Source: Methylolobus aquaticus (GTDB lineage Bacteria > Pseudomonadota > Gammaproteobacteria > Methylococcales > Methylococcaceae). From it: a stretch of DNA of 64,000 nucleotides. The notes under the pieces are model-generated. The model was not told the DNA's origin. It searched no databases and was given only the letters and a program-made list of their open reading frames with translations. Made by a program: the position numbers and the translations under genes. Positions 25,437-34,800 of this stretch are shown here, piece after piece; position 1 is the first letter of the stretch; the number at the start of each line of letters is the position of its first letter. Where the stretch lies: the NCBI GenBank assembly GCA_004168015.1, contig SEYW01000006.1, positions 1-64,000 of the forward strand. The letters are read 5' to 3'.

Positions 25437-26420
25437 CTAGAGTGGCAACCCCTCCGTGGGCGACGAGGCCGAAGCAAAACGGCGCCGCGGCATACGCCCG
25501 GCGAGAAAGGCCTCGCGACCGGCGTCGATCCCCTTCTTCATGGCTGAAGCCATCAGCACCGGGTTCTTGGCCTCGGCGATTGCCGTATTCATCAGCACGC
25601 CGTGACAGCCGAGCTCCATCGCGATGGCGGCATCCGATGCCGTCCCGACACCGGCGTCCACGATGATCGGCACGGACGCATTCTCGAGGATCGTCATGAT
25701 GTTGTAGGGATTGCGTATCCCCAGCCCCGACCCGATCGGCGCCGCCAGCGGCATCACCGCCACGCAGCCGATATCTTCCAGGCGCTTCGCGACGATGGGA
25801 TCATCATTCGTATACACCATGACCTCGAATCCTTCCGACACCAGCGCCCGCGCAGCCTCCAGCGTCGCGACCACATCCGGAAACAGGGTCTTCGGATCGC
25901 CGAGCACCTCCAGCTTGACCAGGCGGTGCCCGCCGAGCAGTTCGCGCGCCAGCCGACAGGTTCGCAACGCGTCCTCCGCCGTGTAGCAGCCGGCCGTGTT
26001 GGGCAGAATCGTGTAACGGTCGGGCGAAATGACATCCAGCAGATTCGGCTGGGAAGCATCCTGGCCGATATTCGTGCGGCGGATCGCGACCGTGACGATC
26101 TCGGCTCCGCTGGCCACGATCGCATCGCGGGTCTCGTCAAGGTCGCGGTATTTTCCGGTACCGACGAGCAGACGCGATCGGTACTCGCGTCCCGCTACGA
26201 CCAGTGGATCGCCGGCGCCTTGTCCGCCACCGATCGCCTGAACGATCTCCACGCGGTCACCTTCTCGCAGCCGGCACTGCGCATAGGTGCCATGCGGCAC
26301 GATATCCCGGTTCACTTCCACAGCGATACGCCGACCAGCATAGCCCATCGCCTCCACCAGGGTTTGCAGGCTGTCCGCTTCGCGGAGTTCCCGCATTTCG
26401 CCGTTTACAAAAACGTTCAT
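25437..26420 (-). CDS. thiSG: Fused sulfur carrier ThiS - thiazole synthase ThiG
   Basis: A 327-residue fusion. Residues 1-67 are Thi[21 protein letters not shown] then [13 protein letters not shown]. In free ThiS the protein ends at GG, which is adenylated and carries the sulfur. Here reading continues through [20 protein letters not shown] into a full ThiG, with the Schiff-base lysine region [16 protein letters not shown] and phosphate-binding [20 protein letters not shown]. No internal start codon precedes the ThiG part, so it cannot be made separately. ThiG builds the thiazole phosphate of thiamine. The ATG lies 4 bases after the DAHP synthase stop, implying coupled translation. Such fusions are known, but how the sulfur is carried from an internal GG is not obvious. 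Confidence 0.92.
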   Translation of the reverse strand: MNVFVNGEMRELREADSLQTLVEAMGYAGRRIAVEVNRDIVPHGTYAQCRLREGDRVEIVQAIGGGQGAGDPLVVAGREYRSRLLVGTGKYRDLDETRDAIVASGAEIVTVAIRRTNIGQDASQPNLLDVISPDRYTILPNTAGCYTAEDALRTCRLARELLGGHRLVKLEVLGDPKTLFPDVVATLEAARALVSEGFEVMVYTNDDPIVAKRLEDIGCVAVMPLAAPIGSGLGIRNPYNIMTILENASVPIIVDAGVGTASDAAIAMELGCHGVLMNTAIAEAKNPVLMASAMKKGIDAGREAFLAGRMPRRRFASASSPTEGLPL

Positions 26421-26424
26421 GGTC

Positions 26425-27564
26425 TCACTTGATCGCAACATGAGGGTTGACGTGAGCCGATTCGCGCCGGCCATGTTGACGGCGGCGTTGCACGACGGCA
26501 TCGGCCAGTAACTGAAGAACGGCCTCGCTGGCCTCCCACCCGAGACATCCATCGGTGATGCTGACACCGTAGGCGAGCGGTTTGCCGGCTTCCAGCGGTT
26601 GACTACCGGCGTTCAGGTGGCTTTCGATCATCACGCCGAAGATCCGGTAGTCGCCGTTCGCGATCTGCTCTCCGACGTCCTGGGCAACCAGGGTTTGCCG
26701 CTCGGGATCCTTCAGGCTGTTCGCATGACTGAAATCGATCATGATGTTCGCTGGCAGCTTCGCCGCCTCGAGCGCATCCGCCGCCGCGGCTACGCTCACC
26801 GCGTCATAGTTCGGCTTCCGGCCGCCACGCAGGATGATGTGGCTGTCTTCATTGCCCAGGGTCGAGACGATGGCCGAATGGCCCGCCTTCGTCACCGACA
26901 GGAAATGATGCGGACGCCGCGCGGCGCGAATGGCATCGACTGCGACCTTGACACTGCCGTCCGTGGCATTCTTGAAGCCCACGGGGCAGGAGAGGCCAGA
27001 GGCGAGTTCACGGTGCACCTGGCTCTCCGTCGTCCGCGCGCCGATGGCGCCCCAGGCGATCAGGTCGGACACGTATTGCGGGGTGATCAGATCAAGATAC
27101 TCGGTCGCCGCCGGCATCCCCATCTGGTTCAGGTTTACCAGTAGCTTGCGCGCCAAACGGAGCCCCTTGTTGATGTTGAAGCTCTCATCCAGATCGGGGT
27201 CGTTGATCAGGCCTTTCCAGCCCACGGTCGTGCGCGGCTTCTCGAAATACACGCGCATCACGACGACCAGATCGCGCGCCAAACGGTGCTTCAACGACAG
27301 CAAGCGGCTGGCATAGTCGAGGGCGGCCTCCGGATCATGGATGGAGCACGGCCCGATGATCACCAGCAGGCGGTCGTCCTCGCCGGCCAGGACCTGATGA
27401 ATGTCTCGTCGCGCCACCAGCGTGGTGGACGCGGCCTGCCGCGTGATCGGGAATTCCTCCAGCAACTGCTGCGGAGCCATGACCTCGCTGATGGCACGAA
27501 TCCGAAGGTCGTCGGTGCCGAAATCGGCGCCTGGCGAATTGGGGTCTACCGAGTGATCTTTCAT
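26425..27564 (-). CDS. aroG: 3-deoxy-7-phosphoheptulonate (DAHP) synthase, class I AroFGH type
   Basis: A 379-residue first enzyme of the shikimate pathway, joining phosphoenolpyruvate and erythrose 4-phosphate. Family segments include [89 protein letters not shown] and [16 protein letters not shown]. The C-terminal [10 protein letters not shown]-like segment ([20 protein letters not shown]) is also present. The start is ATG 27564 (MKDHSVD), though the ribosome-binding site is weak. The symbol is a class label, since AroF, AroG and AroH cannot be told apart by eye. The gene precedes thiSG with a 4-base gap. Confidence 0.93.
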   Translation of the reverse strand: MKDHSVDPNSPGADFGTDDLRIRAISEVMAPQQLLEEFPITRQAASTTLVARRDIHQVLAGEDDRLLVIIGPCSIHDPEAALDYASRLLSLKHRLARDLVVVMRVYFEKPRTTVGWKGLINDPDLDESFNINKGLRLARKLLVNLNQMGMPAATEYLDLITPQYVSDLIAWGAIGARTTESQVHRELASGLSCPVGFKNATDGSVKVAVDAIRAARRPHHFLSVTKAGHSAIVSTLGNEDSHIILRGGRKPNYDAVSVAAAADALEAAKLPANIMIDFSHANSLKDPERQTLVAQDVGEQIANGDYRIFGVMIESHLNAGSQPLEAGKPLAYGVSITDGCLGWEASEAVLQLLADAVVQRRRQHGRRESAHVNPHVAIK

Positions 27565-27623
27565 GATTTCTGGGGACGGAGCGCACGTGGCACGGGCCAC
27601 CGCAGCCGCGGGAAAAGCCCGAT

Positions 27624-27654
27624 ATCATACTAGAGAACTTGCCGATTGAGTTAA
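27624..27654 (-). promoter_or_regulatory. Possible aroG-thiSG promoter
   Basis: Reading leftward, TTAACT (27654-27649) and TATGAT (27629-27624) could serve as -35 and -10 boxes. The spacer is 19 bases, longer than ideal. The -10 match is good and the -35 is poor. Confidence 0.3.
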
Positions 27655-27714
27655 GTGGCTGAGCCTCCTTGGAAAAGCCTCATCCACTCCTCGCCGCCCG
27701 CGACCGGCAAGCGC

Positions 27715-29709
27715 TCAGACTGATTGGTTCCGCACCAACTCCCCCAGCCGGCGGACCAGGGCATCGGGGTCGATTGGCTTGCGGCAGACTTCCCAAGGCG
27801 CGTCGAAACCGTCCGGCGGCGCGCGCCAGTCGACTTCGCCGGTCAGGAACACGACCGGGGTGGCCGTCGCCCATTCGAACCGTTCCCGCAGCACGGCGAC
27901 GATATCGACACCGGTCTCACCATCCCGCAAGCGGTAGTCCGTTACGAGTGCATCCGGACAGCGGTCGCGGGTCGCCAACAGGCCACGGGCGGTCGCGACA
28001 CGCTCCACCCCTTCGGCGACACAACCGGCCGAACGCAGTGACTCGACCAGCCCATCCAGGATCAGGCGCTCATCCTCGACGACGAACACGTACTTTCCCT
28101 GCAGCGCGTCGCAGCCCGCCCGCGCCGTGGCCCGGCGCGACGCCGCTTCCCCCGCGTCGACAGCCACAGCCAGCGGCATGGTCAGCGTGAAGCGCGAGCC
28201 CCGCCCGTCGCGCGACCAGAGGCTCACTCGATGATCCGGAAGAACCTCCTGGATCCGGCGCACGATCGCGAGCCCGAGGCCCAGGCCCGGCTGCCTCTTC
28301 CCGGTGGGATGATTGACCCGGAAGAACTCATCGAACACCCGCGTCTGGCAGATGGCGGGGATGCCAACCCCGGTGTCGCGGACGACGACACGCACATGAC
28401 TTCCCGCACCTACCGCGCCGACCACGAGTCCGCCGCGCTCGGTGTACTTGATCGCATTGCAGACGAGATTGCACACCGCCCGCTTCAGCAACGCGCGATC
28501 GCTGATAGCCAGGCAAGGCGCGCGGCGCGAAACCCGCAAACGAAGACGGAGCCCCTTTCCGGTGGCACAGGCGCGCAACTCTGCGGCAACCTCGCCCAGC
28601 AAACGGTTCACGTCAACCACGACGAGTTCGGGATCGCTGCGCCCGACGTCCCAGGCGTCGCTGACCTCCTTGAACATGGCCCCGATCTCGCGCGCTGCAC
28701 CTTCGATGGCCGACAGATCGGCCTTGATTTGCCCGGCCGCTGCACGGCCGCATCGTCCCTTGGCGAGACGGACGTACAGTCCGATGATCGAGAGTGGCTG
28801 CTGCAAGTCATGAAACGCCGCCGAAAAGAGACGCTCGCGGACATCCGTGAGGTCGGTCAGCCCAGCGCTTGGTCGTTCCAGCCCCCCCGCGGAAAGCACG
28901 CCGCGCGCTAGCCCACAACCGGCAGGCACCGCGGCTGTGCCGATTTTCCTACCCCTGCTCCGCAGCGACACGGCACGCCCACGAGCACGCTGTCGAAGCC
29001 GGAACAGCAATCGCAAGCTGAATTCGTGGCGAACGCACAGGAGCATGCCTAAACCATTCGCGACCACCAGAACCGGCAGCCCGCCGAGTGCCGTCGCAGC
29101 GCTGACGTCGGCGGCGGAACCCGAGCCGAGGAGGACCAGCGCGCTGACAGCGCCCAGCATGAGCGCCGGTATGAATAGCAGACCGAGCACGGCCTGGGCG
29201 AACAGCACGACACCGGCAAGGCCCGGGACCACCCCGACGGACGCCTGTTCCGAGCCCGCCGGCTCCACCACTCCCTGTATCAGTGCCAATCCGCCGACGG
29301 CCGCGAGTGGACCGCAGAGCAGATAGCACGACGCGCCTCTTCTGAAGGCGAGGGGCCGCGTCGCAACCAGCCACCACGTGGCGGCCAGAACCGGCGCCAC
29401 CCACAGCAAGCCGATCACGCTCAGTTCGCGCGAGAATTCGGGAAAGCGATGAATGTCCCAGACCGTGAACAGGCACCAGACCAGGCAGCCGAGCGCCAGG
29501 GCACAGCGGGCCTGCGGATAGATGCGCTCCGCTTGGAATACGCGGAAGGCGGTTTCGTCACCGGCAGAAAACCGGTGGGGCCGCCAGCGGCGACGTAGCG
29601 GCAGCACGCTGCGCCGCAGGAGGCGCAGCAACGCGCGGCCCCCACTCCAACCGGATGGGGCCGTTCCTGGCGCCAGCCGCAACCAGTGCGGAAGAGTCTG
29701 GATTCGCAA
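27715..29709 (-). CDS. Membrane-bound hybrid sensor histidine kinase with C-terminal receiver
   Basis: A 664-residue protein. An N-terminal membrane region has about six helices (residues 65-225). The dimerisation/phosphoacceptor helix is AAFHDLQQPLSIIGLYVRL with His300, of the HDL-x-QPL type. The ATPase domain has N-box NLVCNAIKYTERGG, G1 DTGVGIPA, F-box FDEFF and G2 GLGLGLAIV. A receiver domain near the C-terminus has VEDERLILDG, phosphoacceptor Asp591 (VTDYRLRDGETG), FLTG and CRKPI. No DNA-binding regulator is adjacent, so signal output must go to an unlinked partner. The start is TTG 29709, preceded 5 bases upstream by a strong GGGGGGAAGG. Dyad element D lies 120-136 bases upstream. Confidence 0.9.
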   Translation of the reverse strand: MRIQTLPHWLRLAPGTAPSGWSGGRALLRLLRRSVLPLRRRWRPHRFSAGDETAFRVFQAERIYPQARCALALGCLVWCLFTVWDIHRFPEFSRELSVIGLLWVAPVLAATWWLVATRPLAFRRGASCYLLCGPLAAVGGLALIQGVVEPAGSEQASVGVVPGLAGVVLFAQAVLGLLFIPALMLGAVSALVLLGSGSAADVSAATALGGLPVLVVANGLGMLLCVRHEFSLRLLFRLRQRARGRAVSLRSRGRKIGTAAVPAGCGLARGVLSAGGLERPSAGLTDLTDVRERLFSAAFHDLQQPLSIIGLYVRLAKGRCGRAAAGQIKADLSAIEGAAREIGAMFKEVSDAWDVGRSDPELVVVDVNRLLGEVAAELRACATGKGLRLRLRVSRRAPCLAISDRALLKRAVCNLVCNAIKYTERGGLVVGAVGAGSHVRVVVRDTGVGIPAICQTRVFDEFFRVNHPTGKRQPGLGLGLAIVRRIQEVLPDHRVSLWSRDGRGSRFTLTMPLAVAVDAGEAASRRATARAGCDALQGKYVFVVEDERLILDGLVESLRSAGCVAEGVERVATARGLLATRDRCPDALVTDYRLRDGETGVDIVAVLRERFEWATATPVVFLTGEVDWRAPPDGFDAPWEVCRKPIDPDALVRRLGELVRNQSV

Positions 29710-29828
29710 TGCCGCCTTCCCCCCGAAAAGACGATCGATCGCCCAGCGCGGATATCAACGTGCCGACATCGTGCTGCGGTACCAAGCAAACCATTGGAAC
29801 TACACCTTATTGCTGCGGAAGTTGGCAA

Positions 29829-29845
29829 TACGTAAAAACACGTAG
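29829..29845 (-). promoter_or_regulatory. Dyad element D upstream of the hybrid kinase gene
   Basis: Read on the minus strand this is CTACGTGTTTTTACGTA, identical over 17 bases to element C upstream of wcaJ. It is 120-136 bases upstream of the kinase start codon. The match suggests the same regulator acts at both places. Confidence 0.6.
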
Positions 29846-29914
29846 AGGGGGTGATCCGGGGTGGGCAGCACGTTAGAGCGGCATAGCCGCAGCCGCCGGG
29901 CAGGTCGAGAGCGA

Positions 29915-30595
29915 TCAGGAGCCGGGAGGGCTTGCCTGGCGCCGTTTGCGCGCTAGCGGCGCGGTCGGGTTAGGCGTGGGACGCGCCGCGTTGCTACATG
30001 CATCCACCGCACGCCAGCCGAGCAGAGCGGCGACGGCGAAGCCGAAGATCAGCGGCTCCGTGATGTCCTTCTTCACCAGCCACGCGAAATGCAGGACCCC
30101 GGCGCCGGCAATGACATAAACGAGTTTGTGCAATCGACGCCAGCCTTTGCCGCCGAGCCGACGGATCATGCCGTCGGTCGATGTTGCAGCGAGCGGGATC
30201 AACAGCACGAAGGCCGTAAAGCCGATCGTGATGTAGGGCCTTTTGAGTATGTCCTTGCCGATGGACATCCAGTCGAAAAACTGATCGAGAACGAAATACG
30301 TCAGGAAGTGCAGCAGGCCGTAGAAGAATGCGAAGAGTCCCAGCATCCGCCGCAACCGGCCCAGCCAGGGCCAGCCGGCGAGCTTGCGGGCCGGCGTCAC
30401 GGCCAGCGTGACCGCCAGGAAAAACAGAGTCCACCAGCCGGTTGTCCGCGTGATCTTTTCGATCGGATTCGCTCCCAGCGCATCCCCAAGGCCCTTATGG
30501 ACCAGCAGGGCCAAGGGCACCAGGCTGGCGGAGAAGACCGCCAGCCTGGCACTCGCCACGAAGGCAAGCGGGGGTTGGTTCCAGCGCATCCCCAT
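29915..30595 (-). CDS. msrQ: Haem-binding membrane subunit MsrQ of the MsrPQ methionine sulfoxide reductase
   Basis: A 226-residue membrane protein with about six helices of the ferric-reductase-like fold. Helix segments include GWWTLFFLAVTLAVTPARKL, RRMLGLFAFFYGLLHFLTYF with a haem-ligand type histidine, and RRLHKLVYVIAGAGVLHFAW with two more histidines. MsrQ passes electrons from the quinone pool or flavins to MsrP in the periplasm for repair of oxidised methionines. The start is ATG 30595, 5 bases after the msrP stop, with GGCGG in between; a second ATG follows at 30589. An alanine/proline-rich tail after the last helix is not part of the family core. Confidence 0.92.
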   Translation of the reverse strand: MGMRWNQPPLAFVASARLAVFSASLVPLALLVHKGLGDALGANPIEKITRTTGWWTLFFLAVTLAVTPARKLAGWPWLGRLRRMLGLFAFFYGLLHFLTYFVLDQFFDWMSIGKDILKRPYITIGFTAFVLLIPLAATSTDGMIRRLGGKGWRRLHKLVYVIAGAGVLHFAWLVKKDITEPLIFGFAVAALLGWRAVDACSNAARPTPNPTAPLARKRRQASPPGS

Positions 30596-30600
30596 CCGCC

Positions 30601-31533
30601 TCAAAAATACCGCTGCAGATCCATGCCGGCATAGAGTTGAGCGACCTGCTCGGCATAGCCATTGAACGGCAGTGTCGGCCGCTTGAAGAATTCGCCGATC
30701 CGGCGTTCCTTGGCCTGGCTCCAGCGAGGATGATCGACGTCCGGATTCACGTTCGAGTAGAAGCCGTACTCCTTCGGGCCGGCGAGATTCCAGGTGGTCT
30801 CGGGCTGGGTTTCGGTCAACCGGATACGGACGATCGACTTGGCGCTTTTGAAGCCGTACTTCCACGGCACGACGATACGGATCGGCGCCCCGTTCTGGTT
30901 CGGCAGGACTTCGCCATAAAGCCCGACCGTCAGCAGCGTCAAGGGATGCATCGCTTCATCGATCCGCAGCCCCTCACGGTAGGGCCAGTCGAGCACCGTG
31001 CCACGCTGACCCGGCATCTGCGTCGGATCCAGCAGCGTGGTGAACTCGACGAATTTGGCGCGGCCGGTGGGCTCCACGCGCTTCAGCAACTCCGCCAGCG
31101 AAAACCCGACCCAGGGTACGACCATCGACCAGGCTTCGACACAACGAAGTCGGTAGATGCGCTCCTCCAGCGGAGCCATCTTGAGGATTTCTTCGATGGC
31201 AAAGGTCCTGGGCTTGCCGACCGCCCCATCGACGACGACGGCCCACGGGCGTGTCCGCAGCGATCCCGCCCTTTTCGCAGGATCCTCCTTGTCGGTCCCG
31301 AATTCGTAGAAATTGTTGTAAGTCGTGACGGACTCGTACGGTGTCGGTTTCTCGTCGATGCGATACGCACCAGGATTCAGATCGGCGAATTTCTCGGCCG
31401 CCGCAAGGCCTCGCGGCAACAGGGCCAGCGCCGATGCGCCCGCCGCCAGTTGCAGCCACCGCCGCCGATCACGGAATACCTCGGACGGTGTGATTTCCGA
31501 CGGCCTGATATCGGACGCTTTCTTGATCAGCAC
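30601..31533 (-). CDS. msrP: Periplasmic methionine sulfoxide reductase catalytic subunit MsrP (molybdopterin)
   Basis: A 310-residue protein. The N-terminus has a Tat-type export signal ([20 protein letters not shown]). The mature part contains [20 protein letters not shown] and the molybdenum-ligand cysteine in [18 protein letters not shown]. It also has [20 protein letters not shown] and [20 protein letters not shown], all strong MsrP/YedY signatures. The enzyme reduces methionine sulfoxide in periplasmic proteins. It starts at GTG 31533, with AGGAGA 8 bases upstream. It forms an operon with msrQ. The Tat signal agrees with cofactor loading in the cytoplasm. Confidence 0.95.
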   Translation of the reverse strand: MLIKKASDIRPSEITPSEVFRDRRRWLQLAAGASALALLPRGLAAAEKFADLNPGAYRIDEKPTPYESVTTYNNFYEFGTDKEDPAKRAGSLRTRPWAVVVDGAVGKPRTFAIEEILKMAPLEERIYRLRCVEAWSMVVPWVGFSLAELLKRVEPTGRAKFVEFTTLLDPTQMPGQRGTVLDWPYREGLRIDEAMHPLTLLTVGLYGEVLPNQNGAPIRIVVPWKYGFKSAKSIVRIRLTETQPETTWNLAGPKEYGFYSNVNPDVDHPRWSQAKERRIGEFFKRPTLPFNGYAEQVAQLYAGMDLQRYF

Positions 31534-31873
31534 GGCAAATCTCCTGAATTTGGTCAGCCACCGGCTGAGATTCGCAGATCGGGCTTCGGTTCCGCACCGG
31601 GGCCGGAAACACTATGACAAGGCGCCGCCCCGACGATTAAAAAGGCTCCCGGCCTGACGTCGCCGCCCAGGCATCGAAACGAAAGCGCAGCGCTGGCAAG
31701 GAGGGACGGGCATCTCGCCGGTGCGCAGCGATCGGCCACCGGGCGGGTAGGCAGAAATGTAACGGGGCGCGGCTCGAAACGCCAGACGCGATGAACACCG
31801 GGAACAGGCCGCAAAGCCCTCCGGAACGGCGTTGCGTCGAACGGGGCGGGAATGGCCGGACAGGTTGCAGCGC
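31534..31873. other. 340-base gap upstream of msrP
   Basis: The gap should hold the msrP promoter, since msrP is transcribed leftward from 31533. I could not pick out convincing -35/-10 boxes. No gene or RNA is recognised. Confidence 0.4.
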
Positions 31874-34333
31874 TCACATGGGTCTGGGGGAGCCCATATG
31901 AAAACCCTGCGCGTAGTCGATGTTCATCGCGCTGACCTTCTGCAAGGTCTCGGCGTTCTCGACCCACTCGGCGACGGTCTTCAAGCCCATGACCTTGCCG
32001 AGGCGGTGGATGGCCTCGACCATGGTCTCGTCCACGCGGTCGTTGGCGATCTCCTTGACGAAACGCCCGTCAATCTTCAGGTAATCGACCGGCAACGTCT
32101 TCAGATAGCCGAAGGAAGACAGGCCATTGCCGAAATCATCCAGTGAGAAGCGGCAGCCGAGTTCCCTAAGCCGCGTCATGAAAGGCAAGGCATTGGTCAG
32201 GTTCGAGATGGCGGCCGTTTCCGTGATCTCGAAGCACAGGCTGGAGGCCGCGATGCCGCTGTCCTTGATGTGCTCGCTGATGAAATCCAGCGCGTCAGGG
32301 TCGCCCAGCGACTGACCGGACAGATTGACAGACAGCCGCGTTCCAGCCCCCTGCGCGGCACCGCCACCCTTCAGGGCAGTGATCGTCTCCCCTACGACCC
32401 AGCGATCGATCGCACCGATTTGTCCATAGCGTTCCGCCGCAGCCAGGAAGGCGCCCGGCAACACGATGTCGCCCTGCTCGTCCACGAGACGGACGAGCAC
32501 CTCGCCGAGTTCCAGGCCCTGGTCGGCGGCCCGCACCGGAACGATGGGCTGCCGATAAAGCCGCAGACGGCCTTCCGCCAGCGCCTGCTGCAGCCGCGGC
32601 AGCCACTGCATGTCCCCCTGACGTTGCGCCTCGAGGCGATCGTCCGGTTCATAGACATGGACCCGATTCCGGCCGCGGTCCTTGGCCAGATAGCAGGCAT
32701 TATCGGCGGCTCGCAGCACGCTGGCCGCGTTCTCCCAGCCCCCTGCGATCTTGACCAGACCGATACTGACCCCCACGCCGAAACTCTTGTCCTGCCAACC
32801 GAAGCGAAAATCCTGGGCCAGCTCACGCAGCGTATTCGCAATCCGGGTCGCCTCGTCGACACGGCAATGCTCCAGCAACACGCCGAATTCGTCACCGCCG
32901 AGCCGGCCGAACGTGTCTCGCGCCCTGATGCGATTTCGCATCAGGGCTGCAATCTGCCGCAGCAGTTCATCACCCGCGACATGCCCGCAGGTGTCGTTGA
33001 CGACCTTGAATCGATCGAGGTCCATGAAGAGCAGCGCATGCGGATCATGGGGGGCGGCGTGCTGCAGGACACGCTCGAGGCGGCGCTCGAACTCCCGCCG
33101 ATTGACCAGCCCGGTCAACGCATCATGGGTGGCCTGATGCGTGAGCTGCTGAGCGATGCGGCGCTCTTCGGAAATGTCGCGAAAGGTCAGAACCGTGCCG
33201 ACCTTCGCGGCCTGCCGGTCGAGAATCGGCGCCGCGGTGTAATGGACATGACGACGGAACCCGCTGCGGTCGGTCAACAACAACTGTCCGGTCGAACGGG
33301 ACTCGACCACCGGCGGCAAGGCCGTCACGGCGCGCTCGCGCTCATTTGGATCCGCGGCCTCATGCGCCACCTGGAATGCCTCCGCCAGAGGCCGACCGCT
33401 CACCTCATGACTGTGCCAGCCGGTTACCTGTTCGGCGATCGGGTTCAGAAAGGTGATGTGACCCTGACGATCGGTGGTGATCACGCCGTCGCCGATGCTG
33501 GCGAGGGTGATGCGGAACAATTCCTTCTCCATCTCCAGCCGATCACCGATCTGCTCGAGTTCCACCGTGCGCTGCGCGACGCGCTCCTCGAGCACCCCAT
33601 GCGATTCCTCCAGCGCCCGCTGAACCTGCCGCTTCTGTTCGACCTGCGCGGCCAGCGCAGCGTGCACTTCGTCCTGCCGTTCCCTCGCCCGGCGAAGATC
33701 GTCGATCAGATCGAGGTTCTCGAAGCGCAGCCGGAGCGACCGTTCGACCGTCGCATGCAAACGCCGGGAGATGACCCACAGCGAGACGACGAAGAGCGCG
33801 AGCATGGTGCCCATCAACGCATGAGGCTGTTCCTCCTGCAAGAACATGCGGATCGTGAAGGGCACCAAGGCCGGGATCAGGAACAGTGGCGACGCGATCT
33901 TCAGCGGCGACAGCGTCGTGACGGCACCGGCCCCCATGCCGGCCAGCACGAAGGCCAGCAGCATCTGATGCGGAACGCTCTGGGGTGAGAAAAAGCCGAC
34001 GCCGGCCACCCCCCAGAGTATGCCGTTGACTGCGACTCCGGCCAGGAACGGGCGCTGCCACACGGAGCTACTGTCGGCCACGGACGCCGAACGCCGGTAC
34101 CGCAACAGTAACCCATAGCGCCACACGGTCCAGCCGATCACGATCACGAGCCAGATGCCCAGGAATGCAGGCGACACGCGTTCCCGTAAGCCGACGGCCA
34201 ACAGCAGGCCCAGTATCACCGTGGCCAGCGCGGCGGACGGGAATTGCTCGTAAAGCAGAGCCACCTGACCGGATTCGATGGCGCGCCGCCACCGCACGGA
34301 GCTCGCGAGCCCGTCGTCGCGCGGTGTGTTCAT
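31874..34333 (-). CDS. Membrane protein with PAS, GGDEF and EAL domains (cyclic-di-GMP turnover)
   Basis: An 819-residue protein. The N-terminal sensor region has about six helices (residues 25-200), then a coiled coil. A PAS domain follows (ITLASIGDGVITTDRQGHIT to VLTFRDISEERR). The diguanylate cyclase domain has the active-site motif GGDEF at 479-483. The phosphodiesterase domain carries EVL in place of EAL (Glu611), SVNLSGQSL, CFEITETA, LDDFGNGLSSF and YLKIDG, with the later catalytic glutamate in AEWVEN. Most metal ligands are present, so both activities are possible. ATG 34333 has AGGA 6 bases upstream. Cyclic-di-GMP often controls EPS production, but no direct link is visible. Confidence 0.93.
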   Translation of the reverse strand: MNTPRDDGLASSVRWRRAIESGQVALLYEQFPSAALATVILGLLLAVGLRERVSPAFLGIWLVIVIGWTVWRYGLLLRYRRSASVADSSSVWQRPFLAGVAVNGILWGVAGVGFFSPQSVPHQMLLAFVLAGMGAGAVTTLSPLKIASPLFLIPALVPFTIRMFLQEEQPHALMGTMLALFVVSLWVISRRLHATVERSLRLRFENLDLIDDLRRARERQDEVHAALAAQVEQKRQVQRALEESHGVLEERVAQRTVELEQIGDRLEMEKELFRITLASIGDGVITTDRQGHITFLNPIAEQVTGWHSHEVSGRPLAEAFQVAHEAADPNERERAVTALPPVVESRSTGQLLLTDRSGFRRHVHYTAAPILDRQAAKVGTVLTFRDISEERRIAQQLTHQATHDALTGLVNRREFERRLERVLQHAAPHDPHALLFMDLDRFKVVNDTCGHVAGDELLRQIAALMRNRIRARDTFGRLGGDEFGVLLEHCRVDEATRIANTLRELAQDFRFGWQDKSFGVGVSIGLVKIAGGWENAASVLRAADNACYLAKDRGRNRVHVYEPDDRLEAQRQGDMQWLPRLQQALAEGRLRLYRQPIVPVRAADQGLELGEVLVRLVDEQGDIVLPGAFLAAAERYGQIGAIDRWVVGETITALKGGGAAQGAGTRLSVNLSGQSLGDPDALDFISEHIKDSGIAASSLCFEITETAAISNLTNALPFMTRLRELGCRFSLDDFGNGLSSFGYLKTLPVDYLKIDGRFVKEIANDRVDETMVEAIHRLGKVMGLKTVAEWVENAETLQKVSAMNIDYAQGFHMGSPRPM

Positions 34334-34800
34334 GGCGATCCTATCCGGCCCGCTCCGCGGGCTGCCCGCTTGCGCCGGCTCACGGTTGCCGGCGCCACAG
34401 CAAATCCCACCCAAACCGGTCGGGTCGATCGAAGCACATGCCGTTCAAGGAGTCTCCGCGGGTTTCGGTCTGCCGGGTAGCGGCATCCGGTGAGAAATAC
34501 GAGGCGGGCAATGAACAAAACGCGTTAAGGCTTTCGCTGAACTTTGACTAAGGGCTGGACCGGCCAGGGTTCGGGCTGGCTTACCGCAGATTAGCTTACA
34601 CCGGATGCGGTGGCGAAGGCATCTCGTGGATTTCCTGAAATCGGGATCACGAGCCAAACGCGAACACCGCTGCCGGAGGCTATATCAATCTCTCCCTCGA
34701 CCGTAACCATTGCGTCCTGTCAGGTCTACACTAGCCCTCCGTCCACGCTAACCTCGCGCGCCCGGAGAGCTGCGCCCGACTCAACCCACGGAGAACGCTC
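34334..34800. other. 467-base divergent gap between the GGDEF/EAL gene and the AroE-like gene
   Basis: It must hold promoters for both genes, but none is clear. A short minus-strand frame that looks like the end of a histidine kinase is listed separately. Within it, CTCGTG (34623-34628) and CACGAG (34648-34653) flank the palindromic GATTTCCTGAAATC. Confidence 0.4.
34591..34710 (-). pseudogene. Possible histidine-kinase C-terminal remnant
   Basis: A 39-residue frame reads VEGEIDIASGSGVRVWLVIP after MVT. This looks like the last beta-hairpin of a kinase ATPase domain, where the usual pattern is GG-x-I-x-V-x-S-x-x-G-x-G-T-x-x-x-x-x-L-P. A TGA lies just upstream in the same frame and nothing else of a kinase remains. 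If real, it is debris of a deleted signalling gene. The match is short and judged by eye. Confidence 0.3.

Noticed and set aside
25437-27714. TPP riboswitch upstream of the thiamine gene
   Set aside because: thiSG starts 4 bases after the DAHP synthase gene, and the leader of that gene shows none of the conserved THI-box bases.
29421-29828. Minus-strand frame near the hybrid kinase start
   Set aside because: It is out of frame with the kinase. The kinase start at TTG 29709 has a strong ribosome-binding site, and its membrane helices follow directly.
32270-33988. 572-codon plus-strand frame
   Set aside because: Antisense to the GGDEF/EAL gene, whose catalytic motifs are clear. No ribosome-binding site or domain was found.
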